NCBI RefSeq assembly: GCF_002775205.1
Contig: NC_036464.1
Span: forward strand, 29,095,008-29,159,007
Source of the DNA: Xiphophorus maculatus
Lineage: Eukaryota > Chordata > Actinopteri > Cyprinodontiformes > Poeciliidae
Direction of reading: 5' to 3'
Length of the DNA: 64,000 nt
Part shown: piece by piece, positions 26,185 to 35,061 of the stretch
Numbering within the stretch: position 1 is the first letter of the stretch
Layout: each line of letters starts with the position of its first letter
The notes under the pieces: generated by a model
Database searches by the model: none
Told to the model about the DNA's origin: nothing
What the model saw: the letters and a program-made list of their open reading frames with translations, nothing else
Position numbers and translations under genes: made by a program

Positions 26185-26420
26185 CTTCCTGCTCACTGCA
26201 AGACTGCCCCTACCTTGAGTTTATTTAAAACAAGGTTAAAAACCTTCTTATTTGACGTTGCCTATTCTTTAATTTTTATTTTTTTGTAACTATATTCAAA
26301 TTTGTAATGTTTATTTTGTTTATTTTTATTCTGTTGTATGTTGTTTTTAACTTCTTTGTACAAGCAGTTTGAATTGTCTTTGGCTGGAAGGTGCTATATA
26401 AATAAAGTTGCCTTGCCTTA

Positions 26421-26600
26421 TAGTTTAACCCTTACATTTCATTTATTCTAACTCTAACAAATTGATCTTTTAAACCTAACCCTAACCAATTAAAATATTT
26501 CAATTCCTTCTAACCCTAACCAATGAAAAAAGTTTAAATTAATTTTACCCCCACCCCAATTTTAAAAAAAGTAAGAAAACCTAAAAATATTTTAAACGAA
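26421..26600. repeat. Degenerate telomere-like CCCTAA tract
   Basis: Interspersed AACCCTTAC, CCTAACCCTAACC (near 26475-26487) and TAACCCTAACC (near 26511-26521), separated by AT-rich spacers. It joins the 3' tail of the L2-type LINE to a PLE pseudo-LTR. Confidence 0.7.
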
Positions 26601-26619
26601 TTCGTTGAGAACAGGGAGA

Positions 26620-26830
26620 CACAAAAAAGAGGGGGCGGAGCTTCGCCTGGGGGAGGAGATAAACAGGGCTGCAGAGCATCTTGCAGCTCATTTCTGCTCC
26701 AGCCAGAGAAGCAACAGCATCTCCCTCAGAGCTCGTTTTTTTTTTGCTTTTACAGCTTCTTTAGTGCGCCCAGCCTGAAGAAGACCCGTTTCGGGGTCGA
26801 AACGTTGCAAAGGGCGCTTATTTTTCTTTC
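26620..26830 (+). mobile_element. Isolated Penelope-like pseudo-LTR (TATA region plus hammerhead)
   Basis: GGGGGCGGAGCTTCGCC, GGAGGAGATAAACAG and the hammerhead block match, in reverse orientation, the promoter-ribozyme segments at 33480-33326 and 32480-32300. The order is GC-rich start, TATA-like box, about 100-bp leader, ribozyme. No PLE coding sequence follows on this strand. AT-rich low-complexity sequence occupies 26820-27010. Confidence 0.6.
26766..26817 (+). ncRNA. Hammerhead ribozyme of a Penelope-like element
   Basis: Core CTGAAGA (26775-26781), stem II GACCC/GGGTC with loop GTTTCG, then GAAAC (26799-26803). Stem I is GCGCC (26766-26770) paired with GGCGC (26813-26817). This fits a type I hammerhead (CUGANGA, stem II, GAAA, stem III, stem I). 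The copy at 33326-33378 has different bases in stems I and II that still pair. Hammerheads are established components of PLE pseudo-LTRs. The short stem III and exact cleavage site are not certain. Confidence 0.75.
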
Positions 26831-27071
26831 TAAAAAATTAAACAATTTTTTTTTTTTTAAACATAAAAAACAAAAAAATTAAAAAGCACAAAAACAACAA
26901 TTTATAGATTTTATTTTTTGGCAGTTTTCTTCTTTTTTGAAAAGGAAATTTTATTTGTTTTTTTTAATTTTGTTTCTTTTTCCTTTTATTTTTTATTTTT
27001 AAGTGTCGTTTCCAAAGACGGAAACCCTCCTTTAGTTTTTTATTGAATACATAAGCACACACCAACATATC

Positions 27072-29450
27072 TTACACAAAACATTTGAAGACGGATGGAC
27101 AATTGTAGAACGATGCCGTCGCCGTCCAGGATTTTGTCGTCCTTTCAGGGACTGGGACTGGGGAGGACCCCCGGATTGGAGGGCCAGTGCACCTCCCTCC
27201 TTTACAAGGAGGAATCAGTTCCCCTACCCTAACCCTTACCCTTTTCTTCTTCACAGGTTCCTCACACTCTGCATCACTGGACAAGGAGGACTCCGAGAGG
27301 ATCAGGAGAGGCGAGATGATCACATCTTCCACGCTCTCGCTCTCCAGGGCTTCCTGGAACTTTGTCAGGATCTCCGCAAGCTCCTCCGCCGTATGATGCA
27401 TGGCGTAAAACTTGTCCGCCGTGGCTGTGTCGTGGCACATGTTACTACTTACCTTTGAGCGTGTGCTTGGCGACAACACATTTCTAGCCTTGGAAAAATA
27501 AAGGAAGTTGTTGTTGTTCAATGTTTCGTTTTTATTTTACCTTTTCACACTGAGAGTGATATAATTACTTACATAAGTAGCAATGGAGCTACGGAAATCT
27601 GTCAGAGAGGGTGTTCCAGACAGCCCCATCTCGCACCATGCTGTTTGCACATACAGCTGGAGGTTCTTGACTTCCTTGCCGTTCTCGTTGTAGAACACGA
27701 GATTTGTTGAGGGTTAGGGTTGGTGGTGGGGCTGGGGGGCATATCGTCCACGGCTGCGCCTAGGATGAGCTCATCCTTATCCTGACCCATGTCTAGGCTG
27801 GATATCATTGGGGGGCTTGGCTTGGAGGCCCTGAGCGCCCTCAGTCCATCCATAGTCACCCTGTTCTTTATGCCCGTTATTAAAAAAGAGGATCATTTTA
27901 TGCTAGCGTTGGACAAAACGTTTGGCTCTTTTCCTCTTTAATCTTGCCCGGGATCTTCCGAGTCCTTGGCGAGTGACGCTCTCCGTGCAGCGACCGCGTG
28001 CTGGTAAAACGAAACAACAACAAAGCGTGTTGACGTCACAGATCACAGAGTTTAATCTCATACAAAGCAATCGACAACAAAGCTGCAGAGGAACAGAGAT
28101 ATGCATTTTCTCATGAAAATAAAAAACACACAAGGGGGAAGACAGACAAACACAAAACAAATACAAAAAGGCAAAAATAGCGGCCGCGTTCTCTCTCTCT
28201 ATCTCAGCATTGACCCAAAATTTTATAGTCAGTGGGTGTTCCTTCAATTTAATATATGCAGTCAAGGCGCTCCGTTCTTTGACCAATTAGAAACTCCCTC
28301 AGCCCTCAGAGAACTTGAAAAAACTCCCCTCATTGTGGCAAAGGTGTCTGTTTTTTTATCTAAGTAAGAGGGCGGACCACTTCGTGCCCATCGCTGCCTG
28401 ATACGGAAGATCCCTGGCGCCAAACGTCCTAAGATGAGATTTCACAGACACCTCCGTAGCCCCCCACTCCCATTGGAATGCAAATTTATTGCTCTGTTGT
28501 GTCAATGGGGGAGGAAAAGGCCCTGCTTCCCCCATGCTCCACAGAAAACTGTTCCAAATAAAGTGTTGGCTATCCCTTTACACATGTCGTAAGATTAAGT
28601 GTATTTTTAGCATTAAATAATCATTTTCCTTAACACCGTCATGAAGTCGCGGATCTGGGCAGCGTTAAACTCAGGGTGCCCCTGCTCCAGGTGCCAGTCC
28701 ACCCTGGTTTTGTTGAATCCGCACCGAGGAACTGGGCAGGGAAGGTGACGATAGTTCACCCGCCCTGTGGCGCTATTTATCAGGAGCCGCTTTTCGATCT
28801 TGTTTGTTATACTGTGCCGGCTGGCAAGGTGTTTGCCAAAGTATGTGTACTCATACTTGCAGATCGGGCAGCACACGGCGTTCTTGGGCAGTGTCATTTC
28901 TAATGACGAGGAGGAGAAGAAGAAATAAGACGGTTTTAATTATTTTAATGACAAATTGGTGTGAAATCACAGAGCTAAAGTCAATTAAGTAGGAGAAGGA
29001 GAAGGCTAGTGTGGGCCGAACTGGCGGGCTAGCATTAGCTAGAATGGTAGGCTAGCGTGAGCAAGAATGGCATAAAGGTGTGCGCGCGTAAACGGCGGCT
29101 GGCCAATCACTGGCGTTTTCAGTAAGGCAGGCGCACGTGCTCTTAAATAAAGACACACGGTTTAAATAAAGACATTCTAACACAATTCAAACAAGCAGGC
29201 GTCGACATGGCAGCCACTCGCTGCAATTCTGAAGAAAGCAGGCACATGTGCTCCTAAATGTTTGCATAAACACGTTTTAAATCAACACATTTTAACGCCA
29301 GTAAGACATTAAAAGCCACTTACCGTTGAGTGTTGCTCTGGGAATGGCGAATTTTTGCCAAAAAAGTGTCGCTTATTTGTACTCTCCTCTCCGAAACTGC
29401 TGTGCTGCACTCTCCTACGCAGTCTACTTGAGCGCTTGAGTTGAGCGCTC
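27072..29450 (-). pseudogene. Broken multi-exon zinc-finger gene of unknown function
   Basis: Sense is the - strand. A probable non-coding exon ends at 29324 (donor GTAAGTGG). The coding exon from 28897 (MTLPKNAV) has two finger-like motifs: CCPICKYEYTYFGKHLASRH and CPVPRCGFNKTRVDWHLEQG-H. After removing the LTR the frame continues RDFMT-GIKNRVTMDGLRALR. Past a telomere-like tract a shifted frame reads VFYNENGKEVKNLQLYVQTA, GLSGTPSLTDFRSSIATY and a GTAAGT donor near 27570. A further exon (about 27490-27250) reads NMCHDTATADKFYAMHHTAE, resembling the C-terminus of tyrosine-recombinase-like proteins. That last link is weak. LTR D and two telomere-like insertions make it a pseudogene. Confidence 0.5.
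27878..28635 (-). mobile_element. Solo LTR copy D (758 bp) inside the zinc-finger exon
   Basis: Begins TATTAAAAAAGAGGATC and ends CCTTAACA, with 4-bp duplication CCGT at 27874-27877 and 28636-28639. The - strand has a TATAAAA box (28221-28227) and a downstream ATTAAA, supporting - orientation. The insertion splits the codons after RDFMT in the zinc-finger gene. Confidence 0.92.
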
Positions 29451-29480
29451 AAGTACCTGCACCTGGCCAATCAGGCAGAT
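28905..29480 (-). promoter_or_regulatory. Probable 5' region of the zinc-finger gene
   Basis: Lies upstream (on the - strand) of the first coding exon. It is GC-richer than its surroundings. It includes a perfect inverted repeat around 29428-29455 (ACTTGAGCGC ... GCGCTCAAGT) and the probable non-coding exon ending at 29324. No experimentally defined promoter element can be named. Confidence 0.3.
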
Positions 29481-29497
29481 GAGTCGTAGGGTTAGGA

Positions 29498-30180
29498 TTA
29501 AACAAAAACTGGTTCAAGTTGCTCTTAAAAGGATCCTGGGAATACTGGAAATCGTTCCTGAGCAAATTGAGCTCCAAAAGTTGAACAATTTCCTGGTCTG
29601 CTCTCCCTCCATCCGGATTCCTGCGAAAGACATTCCAGACAGCATTTAAACCCTCTGAAGTGACAATATTTGTGTATAAGCTGTCCACATCTATAGTAAA
29701 GAGCAAGGAATGTTCAGGAATTTGAATGTTCTTTACAATGTCAATAAAATGATGCGTGTCTTTTTGATCATTGTCAATTAATTCCTGTAGTGCTGCAAAC
29801 TCAGCCTCTGTCAAATTGGGCTCCAATTGATCAGGTTTGAAATGTTGCTGGAAAAATTTCATGTCGTTCCTAATCAGAATTTTGGTTTTAGGAGGCAATT
29901 CACGCATGGGAGGAGACCAGAGAGACCTGTTAGTGAAGGGCTGAGGCTTTCTGTTGGGCTCAGCTTAAAAAACAGGGCCAATTTGACCCTGCGATGATAT
30001 TGCTGGAGGTCATACCTACTTTCGAGCCCCACCCACCTGTTTGTCGTCAAGGGCACAAAGGTCAGACCACGATCCAGGAGGCGCAGCTGGGCCTCGGAGC
30101 ACTCGAACCTGGTGGACAAATTGACAACAGTCTCACCCCCTCCCGACGAAATCCGGCTCTCGGGGTTGTTTAGTTTTTTC
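29498..30180 (-). pseudogene. PLE reverse transcriptase, N-terminal part
   Basis: The frame is offset by -1 from ORF1: AKKLNNPESR, ETVVNLSTRF, LLDRGLTFVPL, RYDLQQYHRRVKLALFF. After a shift near 29900 it reads LPPKTKILIRNDMKFFQQHF, then LLFTIDVDSLYTNI (RT block with catalytic D) and LLELNLLRNDFQY. The VVNLS...RGL-FVP and DSLYTNI motifs are characteristic of Penelope-like RT. The catalytic YxDD block is absent because the copy stops at 29497. Confidence 0.75.
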
Positions 30181-32100
30181 GCACCGAGTGCCAATGTGCC
30201 AGGGTGGCAGCCGCTGTCGCAGGGGTCCAATCGATCCCGTCTCGCTCCGTAGCGAAGCCCTCAGGGAGGGCGGGGAGGCAGCCCGGGCACGACCTAATAA
30301 AAGAATTAAGGTGCCTCACCATTGCCTGCTCCCTATTGCTCAGGAGCGGTCTGAAGTTCACCTCCGGCACCTGAATCTGCGCCTGCGGAAACCTTGCGAC
30401 CTGGAGGGTTGCCTTCAGCTCCACGATCTGTGTGGCCTTCGCCCGTTGGCACCTATTGTTTATCCCGAAGGATAAGATCAGCCGCTCCGCTGGGCTGCGG
30501 ATGATCACCCCTTTCAGGAGCGCTTCGGCATGACGCCACTTTGCTCCCGGAAACGCGTCTATTTGCAGATCCGGCGAGTCGAACGTGGGAATCCGGGCCA
30601 CATTCGAGTCACCCACAATCACCCATTTATGGGTGATCGTTAGGTTCCACTCACGGATATTGTTGGGCGTGGAGATGTGTCTCGTGGGACGGCTGCACAC
30701 CCCACGGCCTTCCGGCGTGCTCGGCCCCGTCCTTACATCCGCAGCAGCTGCCGCCGGAGGAGGAGAAGCAGCAGGAGAAGCAACCATCGCCGGAGGAGAG
30801 GGAATCTTCCCGGGACGTTGCCCAGAGGTTAGCTCCACCTCCTGCGAGAAAAGTTGTTCCAGCTCCTTGCTGTAGAGATTTAATAGAGGCGAGGAGGTCA
30901 ATAAAGGCCAGATGGCCTGAACGTTTGGGGTTGCAGCCAAGTCCTCCACCTGGACCAGCTGATCCACAGCGGGTCTCGGCGTGATGGAGGGGCGGAAGTG
31001 CCCCTCTTCCTCTGAGGTAAGCTCCTCAAAGTCTGAAGGAATCGAATCAAACATATCCTGGCTGTTGCCGTCCGCAACAACCGTTTCCTGCAGGTGGCGG
31101 CATTTCTCTCTCCGCTTCTTGGGAGAGTCAATGGTATGTCCCGCTGGAGGCCTTCCAGGGACTGTAATTTCCGCCTCTGGCCCGAGCCGGAGACCAGTCA
31201 TGGTCCCAACCGACTGAACAGTCTTAACCCGACCATCCACTTCGGTTCCCCGGGTGGGCTACGTTCAATGCCGGAACGGTAGCCTGACTTGCTCCCGCGG
31301 TTTCTGCCTGTGGTTCTGTTGTGGTCCCAGGACTGATTCGTGAGAGACCAGCCACCGGTTCAGGTTGCGGCAGTCGCTCCTCTAGCCAGGCGTGAGCCTC
31401 GCGCACCGTAGCGTCCTTCAGGCGGCATCCCAGGTTGGGCCGAGCCCACCTGGTAGCCAAGACGAAAGTGGCCTCCCAATCACCCGGACCAGTCTCTGAT
31501 AAGAGGTCCAGGTTTCTTTCTAGACAAGATTTGTAGTGCTGCCTCAGAATCTGGATGGTGTTACCTGTCCACTCCTTTGCGTTTTCTTCGATCAGCCCCT
31601 TTGTTTCTTCTGTGAGGAATGCCGGCACTACGACCCCAACCAAGTAGTCCCCAAGTCGCCTTATGGATGGCGGGAAGTCCTCTGTGGCGTCCCCGGCAAT
31701 ATTATACAGGTGGTGGCTCACTTTAATGATCCGGTGGACAATCCGGACCTTTTTAGCAAAGTCCGGATCGTCCGACCGGCCCCCGTTCTCTGTGGACTGC
31801 GCCTGGCCCACTCCCCCCGGTTGGGAAGCCTTAGATCCTCCACTCGGGATTGCAGACGCTGCGCAGAGTGGTTGCGCGCCACTTGCGCGTTGCAACAAGT
31901 CTTCTGCGTCGCTCGTTGCGATCCGGGTTAGGGTTAGGAAAAAACCCTACCCTAAAGGGAACAGGAGCTGCGCGGTCCGTCCTTCTCCATGTCCCATCAA
32001 AATGTGTGCGGGTAGGGGGACGCTGTTTGCGTTTCCTCCCATAACGCACCACCTGCCACTCGTTCTCTTGCCACGTCTTGTTTTTTGTATTATGTTTCCC
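30170..32100 (-). pseudogene. PLE ORF1 with SGNH/GDSL-type hydrolase domain
   Basis: A basic N-terminus (EWQVVRYGRKRKQRPPTRTH) is broken at 31925-31950 by a telomere-like insertion. The frame then continues DLLQRASGAQP, VSHHLYNIAGDATEDF, and a conserved block DWEATFVLATRWARPNL, shared with element 2 as DWKGAFGVATRWAKKNL. A Pro/Ser-rich linker follows. The C-terminal domain has HKWVIVGDSNVARI (block I Ser), FPGAKWRHAEALL, ILSFGINNR (block III G-x-N) and DGIDWTPATAA (block V, His replaced by Asp here; element 3 has DNIHWT). A frameshift near 31230 separates the two large open pieces. Function is inferred: SGNH domains in LINE ORF1 proteins act as esterases. Confidence 0.65.
30173..30179 (-). 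promoter_or_regulatory. Candidate -1 programmed frameshift site (A AAA AAC)
   Basis: In the ORF1 frame the last codons are CGA AAA AAC TAA, so the heptamer A AAA AAC is in the correct X XXY YYZ register directly before the stop (30170-30172). Slipping back one base enters the frame CTA AAC AAC CCC GAG that runs into the RT. Downstream, CCCGA and TCGGG can pair with a 13-nt loop. In element 3 the ORF1 also ends AAC TAG (40571-40576) with RT in the -1 frame, but that copy lacks a canonical heptamer. Confidence 0.55.
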
Positions 32101-32299
32101 GCTAGGCTTTATTACTTAAAAAATATTATGTGAACTATAATAATTTGTTTATATATAATCTCTATATATGTTATTGTTATGTTCTAATTAGTTATTTTTT
32201 TGTGTTTTTATGATTTTTTTAGAAAAAAGAGAAATTTTTTTTTTTTTTTTCAAAAAAATGATTAATTAAATGAATTTTTTCAGATAAATGTCTGCTGAT

Positions 32300-32339
32300 T
32301 GCCTTTTTGACTATATTAAGTCTTCGTCAGGCAAAGGCA
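32300..32339 (-). ncRNA. Degenerate hammerhead ribozyme (element 1 internal pseudo-LTR)
   Basis: On the - strand: stem I TGCCTTT/AAAGGCA, core CTGACGA (32330-32324), stem II GACT/AGTC. The GAAA strand is AAAA and stem III is missing, so this copy should be inactive. Its stems again differ in sequence from the other copies but remain paired. Confidence 0.5.
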
Positions 32340-32392
32340 CATAAGAAGACTGCTTCGTTTAAATGTTGTCTCTCTCTTTCGCTGTCGCTCAC

Positions 32393-32469
32393 AAATGAGT
32401 GAGGGAAGAGAGTGCTCCCTACTATTTATACTATAAATAGTAGGGAGCACTCTCTTCCCTCACTCATTT
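32393..32469. repeat. 77-bp perfect palindrome in the pseudo-LTR
   Basis: 38-bp arms around a single central base (32431). The centre reads CTATTTATACTATAAATAG, and the arms contain GAGTGAGGGAAGAGAGTGC. It lies at the position where the related pseudo-LTR at 33420-33460 has its TATA box, next to a shorter palindrome (AGAGGAGAGCTCTCCTCT). Confidence 0.95.
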
Positions 32470-32652
32470 TATATTTTATACTCTCCTCCCCTGTGAGGCT
32501 CCACCCCCAACGTTCCACTGCGTGATATTTTTAAATCTTTTACCATGGTTTTATGTGCATTGATTGTTTTTCTATTTTAATTTAGTTGTTGAATATTACT
32601 TTGTGTATATATAAAAAAAATTTTTTAACTAAGTTAAGATTCAAATTGATTC

Positions 32653-32681
32653 AACTCCCAGCTCGGATCGAGCTGGGAGTT
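32653..32681. repeat. 13-bp hairpin
   Basis: AACTCCCAGCTCG, spacer GAT, then the exact reverse complement. It lies between the two tandem PLE 5' ends. Confidence 0.75.
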
Positions 32682-32890
32682 GGTTCTCCATGCTCAGGGC
32701 ATAGCCCTGAGTGCGGGGATGTGTGATATGACAGGGTTGGTGGATGTGTGAAAATCCTGAAAATTGCACCAAGTGTTGTGGTTGGTGGTACTTTGGGGAA
32801 CCTTACCAGAGTGTGTTTTGGAGTGTCCTGAGTGGTCTGTAGGTGGTCCTGGGTGAAGTGAAATTGGAGTTGTTTGTGTGTTTTCCGTGC

Positions 32891-33046
32891 TCAGGGCGTA
32901 GGGTTAGGGCGAAAGGGTCGAGCCTGTTCTCTAAAGAGAACAGGGGTGGCACGGTCCTTCCTCCTCCACCCTCCATCACTTTGTCCATAGGCCGGGGGAC
33001 GTCTCCTCCCGTACCTCACCATCTGCCAGTCCTCGTCTGGCCACAT
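32891..33046 (-). pseudogene. Duplicate PLE ORF1 start (51 codons)
   Basis: Starts MWPDEDWQMVRYGRRRPP and ends RPFRPNPTP with TGA. It matches the second ORF1 start at about 32100-31930 (EWQVVRYGRKRKQRPP ... RAAPVPF). The surrounding 32930-33110 and 31950-32130 also align, so the element's 5' end is duplicated. Both copies are broken shortly after the same point by CCCTAA-type sequence. Confidence 0.6.
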
Positions 33047-33325
33047 GTCTTCTTTATTTTTGTTTTTTCCGGGCAGCTTTATTTCTTAAACAATATTTTC
33101 TTTAATAAGTGTTATTTCTTATTTATAATGTTTATATATTTTATTCTTATATATTATTGAGATGTTATTTTTTTGAATTTTTTATGAAAACAGATAAAAT
33201 ATATGAAAAAAATAAAAATAATAAAAAAATTGAAAAAAAATTAAACAAATAAAAAAAATTTTAACTACAAAAAATTCTTTATTTTAATGAAATCTCTATT
33301 AAAAGAAAGAAAACTGCAATTAATG

Positions 33326-33378
33326 TGTTCCCAATACAACGTTTCGACCTGAGTCGGTCTTCTTCAGGCTTAGGAACA
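33326..33378 (-). ncRNA. Hammerhead ribozyme of a Penelope-like element
   Basis: On the - strand: stem I TGTTCC (33378-33373) paired with GGAACA (33331-33326); core CTGAAGA (33367-33361); stem II GACC/GGTC with loop GACTCA; GAAAC (33345-33341). All core nucleotides of a type I hammerhead are present. Stem bases differ from those at 26766-26817 yet pair, so selection on structure is visible. A TATA-like sequence (CTATATATAGA) lies 70-100 bp upstream in sense orientation. Confidence 0.78.
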
Positions 33379-33762
33379 AGTGTATGGTTGTTGCCACTAC
33401 TCTGGCTCGCTGCTGACTGAGAGAGAGAGGAGAGCTCTCCTCTATATATAGACATCCCCTCGCCGAGGCTCCTCCCCCTACGTCAGACTTCGTTATTGTG
33501 AAATCTTTTTCTGGTTTTGTTTATAAATTATTATTTTTAACAATTTTAGTTTTATATGTATTGTTGTAATTGATGTAATCTGAATTTATTAATTTCCTGA
33601 AAAAACTGTTTAGAAATAAAAAAAAGTTTTTAACTTTTTTGTGCCCAATTATTTTAGTTTTGTTTTACTTGATCTAAAATCAATTTGGTTTTAAGAAAGA
33701 AAAAAATTGTTTTTATGACAATTAAAAAATTAAAATTAAAAAATATTATTAGAAGAAAAGGT

Positions 33763-33940
33763 TAGGGTTAGAAAAAAGATTTAAAGGATAGGGTTAGGAA
33801 AAAAGGAGGGTTAAGGTTAAGGAAAATGGTTAGGGTTAGGGATAAGAGAAGGGTTAGGGCCAGGAAAAAGGGAGGGTTAGGGTTAGGAAAAAGGGAGGGT
33901 TAAGGAAAATGGTTAGCGTTAGGGATAAAATTGGGTTTGG
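33763..33940. repeat. Degenerate telomere-like TTAGGG array
   Basis: About ten GGGTTAGGG/GGTTAGGG/GGGTTAAGG words separated by AAAAA-GG spacers. It lies between the 3' end of PLE 2 and the pseudo-LTR at 33.4 kb. It is imperfect and too short to be a cytological interstitial telomere, but clearly not random. Confidence 0.85.
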
Positions 33941-35061
33941 GGCAAGGAAAAACAAAAAGACGGGGGGGAAAATAATAATGGGGGAGAAAAAAATATATAT
34001 AAAAAGAAAAAATCTTAGGGTCATAATTATAAGTTTCAACCTTTTTTAATTGAAATTGTTTTTCATTTTTTATTTAGACCATTAGGACTCTTTGTACTTA
34101 ATAAATATATCCATTGTCTTTCCCTTTTTTTTCTTTCTATATCTGTCCATAATGGATTACTTTGTAGGCCCGAAATTTTTAATGAATGCCAGTCATGATT
34201 AATAAAATGTTTGACCAATTCTGTTTCTGTTTCTTTTTTATGTAATATATTTATGTTGTCAAATTCTGGTTGCTAATGTGTTTCCTGTTTCTCCAACATA
34301 TTGCTTTCCACATTTGGAACATACGATAATATAGATACAATTTTTGGATTGAGGATAAAACCTTTGATTAATTTGAATCATCTTTCCATTTGTATAATTT
34401 TCAACAAAAGTTAAGTTCTTAAATACATTTTCTAACACCTTGGATTTAGTTCGTTGTAGCGGTTTTAATGTTGCCCTTACTAACATGTCTTTTAAATTTT
34501 TATTCCGTCTGTATGCTGATACAATATTTGAATCCTTTAATAATTCATGTTGCTCAATAAGTTCTTGATAATTTCTTTTCAAAATAAAATTAATTTTTTT
34601 TATCCATTGTTGAGTAATTTGTTATAATCGGAATAATTTGTTTTTGTGTTTTTTGTCCCTTTTTATTAAAGGTTTTGAGACAACGACGTAAAAACGACCT
34701 AGAATAACCCCTACTTTTTAATGATTCAAAAAGAATTTTGACCGCTTTCATGAATTCTTGTTCTTTAGTGCAAATTCTTTGGAATCTAATGAATTGTGAT
34801 TTTACTAATCCTTTAAATGTATGTTGGGGATGAAAACTTGTTTTGTGTAAAAGTGCATGTGTATCTGTTTCTTTAAAATAAACTTTGATATCCAGTTTTT
34901 GAGTTGCTATGAAATTTTCCCCTTTGTAAATGGTCATATCCAAAAAATCAATAAATTGTTCATTGATAATGTATTTCAATTTAATTGAAGGATCGTGATT
35001 ATTCAAAATTTCTATAAACTCTTCAAAATCTTTAATATTAAATGTCCAGATGCCCCAAATA

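Larger units (their letters stand above)
21953..26420 (+). mobile_element. L2-type LINE, 5'-truncated, deleted and cut by three solo LTRs
   Basis: LINE sequence occupies 21953-22133, 23359-23528, 24267-25480 and 26185-26420; solo LTRs fill the gaps. It starts inside the endonuclease (DFNFHIDNPLDRGSKEL) and matches the long copy at 53831-58050 on the opposite strand. Relative to that copy it has lost about 55 bp near 22097 and most of RT (junction near 24847). The tail is AAGGTGCTATATAAATAAAG, then TTGCCTTGCCTTA. Removing the LTRs with one copy of each 4-bp duplication restores continuity of the LINE alignment. Confidence 0.85.
29487..33480 (-). mobile_element. Penelope-like element 1 (SGNH-domain ORF1 plus RT, 3'-truncated)
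   Basis: Reading the - strand: pseudo-LTR with TATA and hammerhead (33480-33326), a first ORF1 start (33046), then a second pseudo-LTR (about 32480-32300) and second ORF1 start (about 32100), so the 5' end is duplicated in tandem. ORF1 runs to the stop at 30170 and carries an SGNH-type domain. The PLE RT frame follows with -1 offset to about 29498, where it ends at a TAGGGTTAGGA tract. No GIY-YIG endonuclease remains. Telomere-like tracts also interrupt ORF1 at 31925-31938 and the first start at 32899-32909. Confidence 0.7.

Noticed and set aside
27072..28897. Definite Crypton or tyrosine-recombinase gene
   Set aside because: Only a short C-terminal resemblance is visible. Catalytic residues could not be placed, so the gene is left unnamed.
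30188..31282. Plus-strand open frames in the PLE cluster
   Set aside because: They are antisense to ORF1 of PLE 1; GC-rich sequence leaves the opposite strand open by chance.
33763..33940. True interstitial telomere
   Set aside because: The TTAGGG words are degenerate and separated by A-rich spacers; reported only as a telomere-like tract.
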